Positions 8,264 to 17,007 of a stretch of 64,000 nucleotides of DNA are shown here, piece after piece. This DNA is from an uncultured Sphingomonadaceae bacterium. Its GTDB lineage: Bacteria; Pseudomonadota; Alphaproteobacteria; Sphingomonadales; Sphingomonadaceae. Location: contig CALKUK010000012.1 in the NCBI GenBank assembly GCA_937996655.1, forward strand, positions 124,001 to 188,000, given 5' to 3'. The translations under genes and the position numbers were made by a program. The stretch's first letter is position 1. Each line of letters opens with the position of its first letter. The notes beneath the pieces are model-generated. The model had not been told where the DNA came from. It was given only the letters and a program-made list of their open reading frames with translations, and did not search any database.

Positions 8264-10359
8264 TGTAAAGGCTCCCTCATCCGGATCAGTGCGTCCACCG
8301 CGACTGCGCCCTTGGGCAACGCGAGTAGCGGATTAACGTCGAGTTCTTCCAGCCGGTCGCTATGCGCTATGGCAAAAGCGGCCACCGCTTCGATGGCATC
8401 AATCAGCGCCGGGATATCGCACCCCGCACGGCCACGATATCCGGTGAGCACGCCATAGAGCGGCAGTCGCACCAGTGCGGCTTCGATCTCGGATCGACTG
8501 GCGGGCAGCAGCACCTGCTCCACCTGCCGGAGCAATTCAACGAAGATGCCACCCGCGCCCAGCGTCATGAACAGTCCAAACTGCGGGTCTCGGCCAACGC
8601 CGACGATCAGCTCAGCGACAGTGCCGCCGACCATCTCCTCCATCAAATAGGTCCCGCCAAGTCCCGCCATGCGGCGTCCGGCGGTACGCAAATCTATGCG
8701 GCTGGAGACCCCGAGCGCCACACCGCCAAGCTCAGTCTTGTGGGCGAGATCAGCGCCAACGGCCTTCAGCACCAAAGGAAATGGCGCGGGCAGATCGGAC
8801 GCCTCGTCGTCGCAGAGCAGCTCAAGCTCGGCCAGCGTCAGCAGCCGCCCGCGGGGAACCGGCACGCCATGTGCGGATAGGGCCGCCTTGCTGCGCACCT
8901 CATCCCATGTAGCCGGTTCACCCGGCAACGGAGACGACGCTTCGGGCAGGGCGGCGGGCGCAGGGTGGGCCCAGGCTTCGCCAATCCCGGCCGCGGCGGC
9001 GACCGCGTGCAGGGCTTCAGATAAGCCACCTGCGGGCAGGATTCCTTCAGCGATCAACTGCGTGGCCACCGCTTCGGGCAGGTTCTCGGCAAGGGAACTC
9101 GCGACAATCCGTACCGTGCCTTTTGGTGCCGGGTGGGCCCGCACCGCTGCGAGATACGCTGCGATGGTCACATCCCAATCGGCAGCTGTGCATCGGTCTG
9201 CGCGGGGAAAATCGAGGATGAGCAGCGAGGCTTCGAAATACGCCCCCAACATGCCGGCAAAGCACGCCGTCTGCGCGGCCAGATCGCCCCAGATGTAGGT
9301 GTGATAGTCGAGTGGATTGGCAACGTTCACACGGGGTCCCAGAACCGCTTCTAGTTCATTTTGCACGCCTGCGGGAAAGTCTGGCGTCTCAAGTCCGGCC
9401 CGTTCTGCCAGATCAGCTGTAAGCGAGGCCTCACCGCCCGAACAGCTGGCGCTGGTGACCCGCCGCCCGCGCAAGGGGCCCGCGACGTGGAGCAGCTTCA
9501 GCGTTTCAAGGAAGCTGGCGGAATCATGCGCCCGCGCCACACCATAACGTGCAAACAGCGCATCGCAGAGCGCATCGGCCCCGGCGAGCGAACTGGTGTG
9601 CGACAGCGTCAATGCCGCGCCCTTGGCGGAGGCCCCCGTCTTGAGCGCGACGAGCGGCACCCCTGCCGCGCGCGCGGCAAGGCAGGCTTCGGAAAACCGC
9701 GCAACCGATCCCAGCCCTTCCAGATGCAGCCCGATGGCGCTGACCCGCTTGTCCTGAACCAATGCTTCGATCAGGTCAGCGGGCGTCACATCCGCGCAGT
9801 TGCCGACCGAGATGACATACCCAATGGGCAGCCCCCGCGTTTGCATCGTGAAATTGAGCGCGAGGTTCCCGCTCTGGCTGATGATCGCTACGCCGCGCGC
9901 GCCATTTGGCTCGGCATCGATGGGCAGGCAGCCATGCTGATCCGGCCACAGTGCCACCCGGTCGAACAGGTTGAGCATGCCGTAACAATTGGGGCCGATG
10001 AGCGGGACGCCCTTGGCGGCAGCAAGCAAAGCGTCCTGCCGTTCGCGGCCGTCCTCGCCGCTTTCGGCAAAGTCCGCTGCATAGCAGATTGCGCCACCGG
10101 CACCTTTAAGCTCACCCGCCAGCGCGATGGTGGCTGGGGCAGGTGCGGCCATGAAGACCGCGTCGGGTGCTTCCGGCAGCGACGCCATATCGGCAAAGCA
10201 AGGCAGACCGCCCATTTCCGCGCGCTTGGGGTTTACCGGCCAGATTGGCCCCGCAAAACCCAAGGCGCGGCACTGGCGCACCGCTTCTTCGGCGGCTTTG
10301 CCGCCCACAATCGCCAGACTGCGCGGGCGCAGCAGGCGGCTCAACCGGTCGTCGCTCAT
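8260..10359 (-). CDS. NDP-forming acyl-CoA ligase (acetate--CoA ligase family)
   Basis: A 699-residue fused alpha-beta enzyme of the ADP-forming acyl-CoA synthetase family. Order: CoA-binding Rossmann domain (about 1-130), succinyl-CoA-ligase-like domain with the phosphorylated histidine His254 in TLSHTSSLAG, and a C-terminal ATP-grasp domain (about 490-699, FPLVLKAVGADLAHKTELGG). It joins CoA to a carboxylate at the cost of ATP. In this operon the natural substrate would be gamma-butyrobetaine, crotonobetaine or carnitine, a job done in E. coli by CaiC/CaiB. That substrate is inferred from neighbours only. Four-base overlaps join it to both adjacent genes. Confidence 0.9.
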   Translation of the reverse strand: MSDDRLSRLLRPRSLAIVGGKAAEEAVRQCRALGFAGPIWPVNPKRAEMGGLPCFADMASLPEAPDAVFMAAPAPATIALAGELKGAGGAICYAADFAESGEDGRERQDALLAAAKGVPLIGPNCYGMLNLFDRVALWPDQHGCLPIDAEPNGARGVAIISQSGNLALNFTMQTRGLPIGYVISVGNCADVTPADLIEALVQDKRVSAIGLHLEGLGSVARFSEACLAARAAGVPLVALKTGASAKGAALTLSHTSSLAGADALCDALFARYGVARAHDSASFLETLKLLHVAGPLRGRRVTSASCSGGEASLTADLAERAGLETPDFPAGVQNELEAVLGPRVNVANPLDYHTYIWGDLAAQTACFAGMLGAYFEASLLILDFPRADRCTAADWDVTIAAYLAAVRAHPAPKGTVRIVASSLAENLPEAVATQLIAEGILPAGGLSEALHAVAAAAGIGEAWAHPAPAALPEASSPLPGEPATWDEVRSKAALSAHGVPVPRGRLLTLAELELLCDDEASDLPAPFPLVLKAVGADLAHKTELGGVALGVSSRIDLRTAGRRMAGLGGTYLMEEMVGGTVAELIVGVGRDPQFGLFMTLGAGGIFVELLRQVEQVLLPASRSEIEAALVRLPLYGVLTGYRGRAGCDIPALIDAIEAVAAFAIAHSDRLEELDVNPLLALPKGAVAVDALIRMREPLQ

Positions 10360-11504
10360 GCCTCCAGCGGACGCAGCAGCGCGCGGCTGATGATGTGGCG
10401 CTGGATTTCGCTGGTGCCATCCCAGATCCGCTCGACCCGCGCATCGCGCCAGAACCGCTCAATGGGGAGTTCATCCATCAGGCCCATGCCGCCGAAGATC
10501 TGGAGCGCATTGTCCGTCACCCGCGCCAAAGCTTCGGAGGCGAAGAGCTTGGCCATGGCCGCGTCGGTATCGGTCATCATGCCCTGATCATCTTTCCAGG
10601 CAGCGCGGAGGGTGAGGAGCTCGGCGGCCTCTAATTCGGTCTTCATGTCCGCCAGCTTGAAGCCTGTGCCCTGAAACTTGCCGATCGCCTGGCCGAACTG
10701 CTTGCGTGTTGCCGCCCACTGCGTCGCCATTTCGAGCACGCGGTGGCCGCGCCCGACCGATGTGGTGGCGACCTGCAGGCGGGTAGAGCCCAGCCATTGG
10801 CCCATCAGTTCAAAGCCCTTGTCGAGCTCGCCGAGCAAGCTGGAGGCAGGCACGCGGCAATCTTCAAAGATCAGCTCGCACTGGTGGTAGCCCCTGTGTG
10901 ACACGCATTTGGGGCCGCGTCGGCGGATCAGGCCGGGCGTGTCAAAATCGACGAGGAAGCAGCTGATCGTCTTCTTGCCGCCGGCTTCGCCTGTTGCGGC
11001 ACAAAGGATCACGAAATCGGCAACGTCGGCGTGGCTGATGAAATGCTTGGAGCCGTTGATCACGAAATCGCTGCCATCGCGCCGCGCAAAGGTGCGCATG
11101 GACCGCACATCGGAACCGGCATCCGGCTCGGTCATAGCAAGGCAATCATGCCGCTCACCCCGGATGGTCGGGAGGAGATAGTCCTCAATCTGGCTGCCCT
11201 CGCAGCCGCGCAGGATATTGCTTGGCCGCGCGATCATCATCTGCAGGCCGTAGCTGGCGCGACCGAGTTCGCGCTCCATGAGCGTGGTGTCGAACGTGCC
11301 AAGGCCGCCACCGCCAAGCTCTGCGGGCATGTTCACAGCATAGAGGCCGAGGGCCTGTGACTTGGTCCGGATCTCGGCAGCCAGCTCTGCAGGCACGTCA
11401 TCGGTCTCTTCGACCATTTTTTCATGGGGGTAGAGCTCGGTCTCGACAAAACGCCGCACCGTTTCGACCAGCATCTGCTGTTCGGACGAAAGTTCAAAAT
11501 GCAT
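10356..11504 (-). CDS. Acyl-CoA dehydrogenase (CaiA-like role)
   Basis: A 382-residue flavin-dependent acyl-CoA dehydrogenase of normal length. It has the family segments MTEPDAGSDV (FAD-binding) and RKQFGQAIGKFQ, and ends IWDGTSEIQRHIISR. At the place where medium-chain enzymes carry the catalytic glutamate (YEGT) this one has Asp362, so the base may be Asp362 or lie elsewhere. In context it would oxidise gamma-butyrobetainyl-CoA to crotonobetainyl-CoA, passing electrons to ETF. Its ATG shares one base with the stop of the thioesterase gene (TGATG). General family call is firm; the substrate is inferred. Confidence 0.92.
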   Translation of the reverse strand: MHFELSSEQQMLVETVRRFVETELYPHEKMVEETDDVPAELAAEIRTKSQALGLYAVNMPAELGGGGLGTFDTTLMERELGRASYGLQMMIARPSNILRGCEGSQIEDYLLPTIRGERHDCLAMTEPDAGSDVRSMRTFARRDGSDFVINGSKHFISHADVADFVILCAATGEAGGKKTISCFLVDFDTPGLIRRRGPKCVSHRGYHQCELIFEDCRVPASSLLGELDKGFELMGQWLGSTRLQVATTSVGRGHRVLEMATQWAATRKQFGQAIGKFQGTGFKLADMKTELEAAELLTLRAAWKDDQGMMTDTDAAMAKLFASEALARVTDNALQIFGGMGLMDELPIERFWRDARVERIWDGTSEIQRHIISRALLRPLEA

Positions 11505-12076
11505 CAGTTTGGGTTCCGTTTGATAGCAATGTTGCGCCCGGCCTGAGCGGGTCGCGGAAGGTCTGCATGGGCGGCAAGCACAGCCTGCACGCGCGCGGAG
11601 AGGTCTGGCGGCATGGGCGTGCTGCGTCCGGCGGCCATATCGACATGCACCAGCATCTGCTCACCGGTCGCCAGCAGCTCGCCCGTCTCCCCATTATGCA
11701 TGGCGTGGAAGATATGCAGGCGCTTTTCATCCGCATCCAGCAGCTGGAGGGAGAGATCCAGCCTGTCGCCGAGATGCGCCTCGGCGAGATTGAAGATCAT
11801 CGTCTGCACCGTGAACAGGGAATGGCCGCCCGCGCGATAGGCCTCATCAATGCCGACCAGGCGGAAGAACGCATCCGACTGGTCCCCGAAGGCGAGCAGA
11901 TAGCAGGACTCGCTCATATGGCCGTTATAGTCGACCCACTCGCGCGGCACGGTGGGGCTGATCAGGCGCAAGGGCGCGGCAATCGGCTCACCGGGCGTGA
12001 GCGGCTTGGCCGCAATGCCTTCAAGCGGCGTGCGCAGCCCGTGGCCTGTGTCTTCCAAATCACTTTTCGGCGGCAT
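11504..12076 (-). CDS. Hot-dog acyl-CoA thioesterase, paralogue of the carnitine dehydrogenase C-terminal domain
   Basis: A 190-residue 4-hydroxybenzoyl-CoA-thioesterase-like protein. The core motif WVDYNGHMSESCYL matches the hot-dog active-site region, followed by LHIFHAMHNGETGELLATGEQMLVHVD split over two strands. The same order (WIDYNEHLTEYCYL ... LHLFHEM ... ATAEHMLVHVD) occurs in the C-terminal part of the carnitine dehydrogenase fusion three genes upstream, so the two are paralogues. Likely substrates are carnitinyl-CoA or betainyl-CoA. The ATG at 12076 overlaps the preceding hydrolase gene by 17 bases; a longer frame adds an unlikely leader. Confidence 0.85.
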   Translation of the reverse strand: MPPKSDLEDTGHGLRTPLEGIAAKPLTPGEPIAAPLRLISPTVPREWVDYNGHMSESCYLLAFGDQSDAFFRLVGIDEAYRAGGHSLFTVQTMIFNLAEAHLGDRLDLSLQLLDADEKRLHIFHAMHNGETGELLATGEQMLVHVDMAAGRSTPMPPDLSARVQAVLAAHADLPRPAQAGRNIAIKRNPN

Positions 12077-13121
12077 GATCAGGTCCTTGTTTGTGTCCAG
12101 CCTGCCAGGCGCAGATGCCAAGCGTTGCGCCCGCCGTCAGTTGCGCCGGTGCGATGGTACCGGCCATCAGCCTCGCATGACCCTGTTTGCAGACCAGCGT
12201 ATGGTCCCCATAGCCCGCCACATCGAGCAGCAATTGATCCCAGTGGCGATATTGCACGTCATGGCCTTCGCCGGGGTAGCGGCGGAAGGTGACCTTGCCC
12301 GCCACTTTGCCGGCCCAATATTCGCCCTGATTTGGCGGGACCAGCGGGTCTGCCTCGCCATAATAAAAGAAGGCCGGGGCCGGGAAGGCCTTAACGGCTG
12401 CGGGCGCATCGCAGAAGCGCCGATATTCGCGGGCCACGCCGCGCGCATCGCCGAGCTGTCCTGCGATGAAATAGGCATGGGCGCCTTCATCGGCCGCGCG
12501 GTCGATAAAGCCCGGGACTTTGGCTGCGACGCCGTCTGCGGGCATGGCCCAGAATTGTCGTGGCGTGCCAACTTGCTTTGCCAGACCCGCCTCCAGCGTG
12601 GCCGGATCAGCCGCGCAGACGGGGCTACCCGCCGGGGCCGAAGCGATGGCGGCGAGCATATGCCATGAGGTCACACGTTCGGGCAGGGCAGCGGCAATAT
12701 GCCCGGCATAGGCCCCGCCACCCGAGATCGCGACGAGGGCAAACCGTTGGACACCGAGATGCTCCAGCACCTGCCGGACGTCGCTGGTATAGTCGTCGAA
12801 GGTCCATGCCGGATCAAAGGCGGTATCGCCGAGCCCGTTGCGTTCCACAGCGATGATCCGCACCTTGAGCCGACGCCGCAACGTATCAAGAAATGCGACA
12901 AGCTCGGGCGCGCGGGCGCTTGTGCCGACGCCGCCGATGAACAGCATGGGCGTCCAGCCGGCCTCGCCCGTATCGGTGAAATGCACCGTGCGCCCCTCGC
13001 GGGTCTGTAAGCTTTGCAGGGGCGTGCCGATGGGGTCGAAGTGATCCGGGAACGGGATGGCTTGCGCCATTGCCGGCGCGGCGAGCCCCAGCGCCACCGC
13101 TGCGAGAAGAGGCCGCCTCAT
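12060..13121 (-). CDS. Exported alpha/beta hydrolase
   Basis: A 353-residue alpha/beta-hydrolase-fold protein with an N-terminal signal peptide (MRRPLLAAVALGLAAPAMA, cleavage near residue 19-21), so the enzyme should work in the periplasm. The nucleophile elbow is Ser133 in VAISGGGAYAG, an acid is probably in YGEADPLVPP, and the histidine is in YPGEGHDVQ. The ATG at 13121 overlaps the permease stop by four bases; the frame continues upstream but that part overlaps the permease gene. In this operon an esterase that cleaves acylcarnitines or other betaine esters before uptake is plausible. That is an inference. Confidence 0.82.
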   Translation of the reverse strand: MRRPLLAAVALGLAAPAMAQAIPFPDHFDPIGTPLQSLQTREGRTVHFTDTGEAGWTPMLFIGGVGTSARAPELVAFLDTLRRRLKVRIIAVERNGLGDTAFDPAWTFDDYTSDVRQVLEHLGVQRFALVAISGGGAYAGHIAAALPERVTSWHMLAAIASAPAGSPVCAADPATLEAGLAKQVGTPRQFWAMPADGVAAKVPGFIDRAADEGAHAYFIAGQLGDARGVAREYRRFCDAPAAVKAFPAPAFFYYGEADPLVPPNQGEYWAGKVAGKVTFRRYPGEGHDVQYRHWDQLLLDVAGYGDHTLVCKQGHARLMAGTIAPAQLTAGATLGICAWQAGHKQGPDHAAEK

Positions 13122-14524
13122 CGTACCGGCTCCGTTTCTAGATTGCGGTCGAGCGCGGGAATTTGCGCCAGCTCTGCGGACAGATCGAGGCTGCGGCAGA
13201 GCAGCAGGTAGACTGCTGCCGAGACAGGCAAGCCGATCAACATCGAGATATCCGCCCCGCCGAGCGCCCGCGCGACCGGGCCCACATAAAGCTCCGTCTT
13301 GAAGAACGGGATCATCGCGATGAAGCCGGTGGCGTAGGATGTCAGCCCACGCCAGTTCCACCGGCCATATAGGCCATCGGCCATGAACATCGCGCGGATC
13401 GAATAGCGCCCCTTTCGCACGACGAAGAAGTCCGCAAGGTTGATCGCCGTCCAGGGCGTGAAGAGGTAGACGAGCACGCCAAGGAAGGCCTCCAAAGCGT
13501 GGAGGACATTGCCGCTCATGGCGAGCGACAGGGCCAGCGAGGCGCCGAAGACAGTGACGAGCGCCACCATGCGGGATGCGACCCCGAGCCGGACCGGGGT
13601 CACGCTATCGACCACGCTGAGCAGGGTGAGCGATGAACCATAGAGATTGAGGGAGGTGATCGTAATCAGCCCGCCAAAGCTGCTGACGAGCATGATCACG
13701 CCGAACCCGCCAAACATCGCGTCCGCGCTGTGGCGCAGCGCCACGACAATATCTGCGTTTGCAAAAGCGGCAGCCGCAAATGCGCCGACGAGCATCATCC
13801 AAGCGCCGCCGATAAAGGCCCCCCAGAAGGTCCAGAAAAATGCCGCGCGGATGCCCACTTCGCGCGGCAGATAACGCGAATAGTCAGAAACATAGATCGA
13901 CCAGCTCAGCTGATATCCGGCGGCAGCGAAGAACTGAACCAGAAACAATGTCGGCTTGAACGTGCCGGGCTGCAGCAATGTGGTGAGATCGACAACGGTG
14001 AAGAAGCCCACGGTATACACCGCCAGCACAGCCAGCATGAGGTAGGCCAGAAGGCGCTGCGCCTTGTGGATCAGGTCATAGCCCGCAGCCGCGATGAGAG
14101 CGGCGACGGCTGCAAAGGCGATGATGGTCGGCCCTTCGGGCAGGCCAACCAGTTCCTTGACCGTACTCGCCGCCATTGACTGGTTGAGCGCATTAAACCC
14201 GATATAGGTCACCAGTGCGACGAGCCAGACGAGCAGGGCGCCCTTATAGCCGAACTGGGGGCGCGACTGGATCATCTGCGGCAGGCCAAGGTGCGGCCCT
14301 TGCGAACAATGCAGCGCCATCAAAATGGTGCCGAGGACGCATCCGCCGATCACCGCAAGGCTCGACCAGCTCAGGTCAAGCCCGCCCGCCACGCTAATCG
14401 CGCCTGTGGCAAGGGTCGCGAGATGTGCGTCGCCGGTGAACCACACCGGCCAAAGATGCCGGACCTCGCCGCGTCGCTCGGCCAGAGGGACGTAGTCGAT
14501 CGAACGGGTTTCAATCATGGCCAT
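13118..14524 (-). CDS. NCS1-type permease (purine-cytosine permease family)
   Basis: A 468-residue, 12-helix inner-membrane symporter. N-terminal FTGDAHLATLATGAISVAGG and the segment TYIGFNALNQSMAAS are typical of nucleobase:cation symporter-1 carriers, as is the mid-protein LSWSIYVSDYSRYLP. Characterised members take up cytosine, purines, hydantoin, thiamine or similar ring compounds. Here it sits inside a carnitine-catabolic operon, with a four-base overlap to the hydrolase and a 36-base gap to the dehydrogenase, so it may import a quaternary amine. Carnitine uptake is normally by BCCT or ABC systems, so the substrate is open. Confidence 0.87.
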   Translation of the reverse strand: MAMIETRSIDYVPLAERRGEVRHLWPVWFTGDAHLATLATGAISVAGGLDLSWSSLAVIGGCVLGTILMALHCSQGPHLGLPQMIQSRPQFGYKGALLVWLVALVTYIGFNALNQSMAASTVKELVGLPEGPTIIAFAAVAALIAAAGYDLIHKAQRLLAYLMLAVLAVYTVGFFTVVDLTTLLQPGTFKPTLFLVQFFAAAGYQLSWSIYVSDYSRYLPREVGIRAAFFWTFWGAFIGGAWMMLVGAFAAAAFANADIVVALRHSADAMFGGFGVIMLVSSFGGLITITSLNLYGSSLTLLSVVDSVTPVRLGVASRMVALVTVFGASLALSLAMSGNVLHALEAFLGVLVYLFTPWTAINLADFFVVRKGRYSIRAMFMADGLYGRWNWRGLTSYATGFIAMIPFFKTELYVGPVARALGGADISMLIGLPVSAAVYLLLCRSLDLSAELAQIPALDRNLETEPVR

Positions 14525-14560
14525 ACGCTATAGCGCTCCCCCAAAACCTTATCTGGCCGG

Positions 14561-16048
14561 TCAGCCGGGCATCTTAATCTGGCGGCCCATGCCCTCCGGC
14601 GGCGACAACTGCGCCTGACCTGCGACAAGCGCCTGTGCCGCGTCCTGCATGGCCTGCGGCGCCGGGGCGGATTTTTCGGCCTTGGCGTCAACATGGACCA
14701 GCATGTGCTCGGCAGTGGCGATCACCGCATCCTGACGGAGGCTGACCATTTCATGGAAGAGATGCAAGCGCTTGGCATCGGCGGCCAATACACGGGTGCG
14801 AACCTCGATGGGTTCCCCCAGTCGCGCCTGCCCCAAATGGCGGATGTGCGTTTCAACCGTGTACCAGGAATGGCCCGCTGCCACATAGTCCAGTCCTGCG
14901 CCGATTTTCGCCAGCACCACGTCCGTCGCATCGCCAAACAGCTTGAGATAGCAATATTCGGTCAGGTGCTCGTTATAGTCGATCCATTCAGGCTGGACGG
15001 GCGTGGAGATCGTCAGCAGACGGCCGTCCGGGCCGACGGAGCCAATGTCTGCGGTCCCGCCGTCCAGGCGGAGGCGGTGCGCGCGTGCCACAGCGCCAGC
15101 GGCGAAGTCGTTACGCTCCAGCGCATGGGTCAAATCGACGAGGCAATCATCGCGCAGCTTCTCATAGGTGCGCAGATCGATGCCGCCCGCCTGCTCGTCG
15201 CTCTGGCGGGAAATCGTGTCGATCAGTTCGTCGGTCAGCTTGGGGCCGATCAGCTTGGTCCAGGGCCATTCCATGGACGGGCCGAACTGATGGAGGAAGT
15301 GTCGCATCCCATCTTCGCCGCCCGCGAGCCTGTAAACGAGGAACGTGCCCATGAAGGACCAGCGCATCCCAGCGCCAAAGCGGATCGCGTCGTCAATTTC
15401 AGAGGCGGTCGCAATGCCGTCATTGATCAGCCACAGCGCCTCACGCCACACAGCTTCCAGCAGGCGGTCCGCGATGAACCCGTCAATCTCCTTGCGGACG
15501 TGCAGCACCTTCATGCCGATGCGTTCATAGACGGCGGCCGCAATGTCCTTCGTTTGCTGGCTGGTCAGATCGCCACCGCAGACTTCTACCAATGGCAGCA
15601 GATAGACCGGATTGAACGGATGGCCGACGACCAGCCGGTCGGGCCGCGCCATGCCGGCCTGAAGCTTGGTCGGAAGGAGGCCCGAAGTGGACGAGCCAAT
15701 CACCGCATGGGCCGGCATCGCCGCATCCATTTCCGCGAGCAGCCGGACCTTGAGGTCTTCGCGCTCGGGCAGGCTTTCCTGAATGAAATCGGCATCGCGG
15801 ACGGCCTCGGCAAGCGAGGCTGCGAAGGTCACTTTGCCTTCGGCAGGCAGCGCCTGACCGAACAGCCGCGTCATCGCCCGGCGCGCATTGGCGAGCACGG
15901 CCGCCGTCTTGCGCTCAATCTCCGGGTCCGGATCATAGACCGAGACATCAATCCCGTTGAGCGCAAAGCGCGCTGCCCAGCCCGCGCCGATCACGCCGCC
16001 GCCGACAATCCCGACTTTCTTGATCTCTGGCTGGATCTCGTGTGCCAT
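14561..16048 (-). CDS. L-carnitine 3-dehydrogenase fused to a betainyl-CoA thioesterase domain
   Basis: A 495-residue fusion. Residues 1 to about 320 are a 3-hydroxyacyl-CoA-dehydrogenase-type enzyme: Rossmann motif GGGVIG at 16-21, NAD-selecting Asp39, and catalytic His143 in VVGHPFNPVYLLPLVE. Residues from about 340 are a hot-dog thioesterase (WIDYNEHLTEYCYL, MLVHVD). This architecture and length are those of bacterial carnitine dehydrogenases, which oxidise L-carnitine to 3-dehydrocarnitine with NAD+. The thioesterase part would release glycine betaine from the betainyl-CoA made by the neighbouring BKACE enzyme. A 13-base gap separates it from that gene, so co-expression is near certain. 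Confidence 0.93.
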   Translation of the reverse strand: MAHEIQPEIKKVGIVGGGVIGAGWAARFALNGIDVSVYDPDPEIERKTAAVLANARRAMTRLFGQALPAEGKVTFAASLAEAVRDADFIQESLPEREDLKVRLLAEMDAAMPAHAVIGSSTSGLLPTKLQAGMARPDRLVVGHPFNPVYLLPLVEVCGGDLTSQQTKDIAAAVYERIGMKVLHVRKEIDGFIADRLLEAVWREALWLINDGIATASEIDDAIRFGAGMRWSFMGTFLVYRLAGGEDGMRHFLHQFGPSMEWPWTKLIGPKLTDELIDTISRQSDEQAGGIDLRTYEKLRDDCLVDLTHALERNDFAAGAVARAHRLRLDGGTADIGSVGPDGRLLTISTPVQPEWIDYNEHLTEYCYLKLFGDATDVVLAKIGAGLDYVAAGHSWYTVETHIRHLGQARLGEPIEVRTRVLAADAKRLHLFHEMVSLRQDAVIATAEHMLVHVDAKAEKSAPAPQAMQDAAQALVAGQAQLSPPEGMGRQIKMPG

Positions 16049-16061
16049 GTCCTGCGTGCTC

Positions 16062-16952
16062 CTAGCGTTTGGTCAGCTTGAGTTTGGTGCGGACTTCCGC
16101 GGGCGTGAGGATGCGGGCACCCATTCCGGTCAGGATTTGCACTGCACGTTCGACCAGTTGGCCGTTGCTCGCAAACTCACCGCGGCCGAGATAGAGGTTG
16201 TCTTCCAGGCCCACGCGCACATTGCCGCCTGCGAGGGCTGCCATAGCGACGAAGGGCAGCTGGTTGCGGCCGATGGAAAAGCCGCTGAAGATCGCCCCCG
16301 GCGGAAGCTGGTGGACCATCGCCATGGTGGTGAGCGGATCATCCGGCGCGCCATAGGGGATGCCCATGCACAGCTGGATCATCACCGGATCATCCAGCAA
16401 CCCGTCACGGATCATTTCCTTCACGAAGACGAGGTGGCCGGTGTCGAACACTTCCAGTTCAGGCCGCACGCCGAGGCGCTGCACTTCGGCAGCCATGGTA
16501 CGCAACATGCCGGGGGTATTGGTCATCACATAATCGGCTTCGGCGAAGTTCATCGTCCCGCAGTCGAGCGTGCAGATTTCCGGAAGCAGCTCCTGCACAT
16601 GGAGCAGGCGCTCCATCGGGCCGACCATGTCGGTGCCGGCCGGATCGAGCGGGAAGGGGTGTTCGCCGGGGCCAAACACGATGTCGCCGCCCATACCGGC
16701 GGTAAGATTGATCACCACATCGGTGTCGCTCGCGCGCACCCGCTCCACCACTTCGCGGTAGAGTGCCACATCGCGGCTGCCCTTGCCGGTTTCGGGATCG
16801 CGTACATGGATATGGGCAATTGCAGCCCCGGCGCGCGCCGCCTCAATCGCGGCGTTGGCGATCTGCTCCGGCGTGATGGGGAGGTTGGGGTGCTTGTCTG
16901 CGGTCGCGCCCGAACCTGTGACGGCGCAGGTGATGAAGGTTTCGAAATTCAT
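16062..16952 (-). CDS. BKACE (DUF849) beta-keto acid cleavage enzyme, 3-dehydrocarnitine type
   Basis: A 296-residue TIM-barrel BKACE protein. The metal-binding pair His47/His49 sits in AAIAHIHVRD, and the C-terminal VRVGLEDNLYLGRGE is a family signature. BKACE enzymes transfer the acetyl-CoA acetyl group onto a 3-keto acid; next to carnitine dehydrogenase the expected reaction is dehydrocarnitine + acetyl-CoA to betainyl-CoA + acetoacetate. The ATG at 16952 follows AAGAGGATATGCC, a good ribosome site; longer in-frame starts would run across the intergenic repeats. It is the first gene of the leftward operon, 109 bases from the divergent regulator. Confidence 0.93.
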   Translation of the reverse strand: MNFETFITCAVTGSGATADKHPNLPITPEQIANAAIEAARAGAAIAHIHVRDPETGKGSRDVALYREVVERVRASDTDVVINLTAGMGGDIVFGPGEHPFPLDPAGTDMVGPMERLLHVQELLPEICTLDCGTMNFAEADYVMTNTPGMLRTMAAEVQRLGVRPELEVFDTGHLVFVKEMIRDGLLDDPVMIQLCMGIPYGAPDDPLTTMAMVHQLPPGAIFSGFSIGRNQLPFVAMAALAGGNVRVGLEDNLYLGRGEFASNGQLVERAVQILTGMGARILTPAEVRTKLKLTKR

Positions 16953-17007
16953 GGCATATCCTCTTATCCTGCCCGGCAGATTAGCCCTTAACAGCCCGAA
17001 ACAAATC

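Noticed and set aside
9361..10587. Plus-strand open frame of about 400 codons opposite the acyl-CoA ligase
   Set aside because: No recognisable motif, and the opposite strand has intact family motifs and coupled starts and stops.
14693..16081. Plus-strand open frame of about 460 codons opposite carnitine dehydrogenase
   Set aside because: Shadow of a GC-rich gene; composition biased to Arg, His and Gln with no fold signature.
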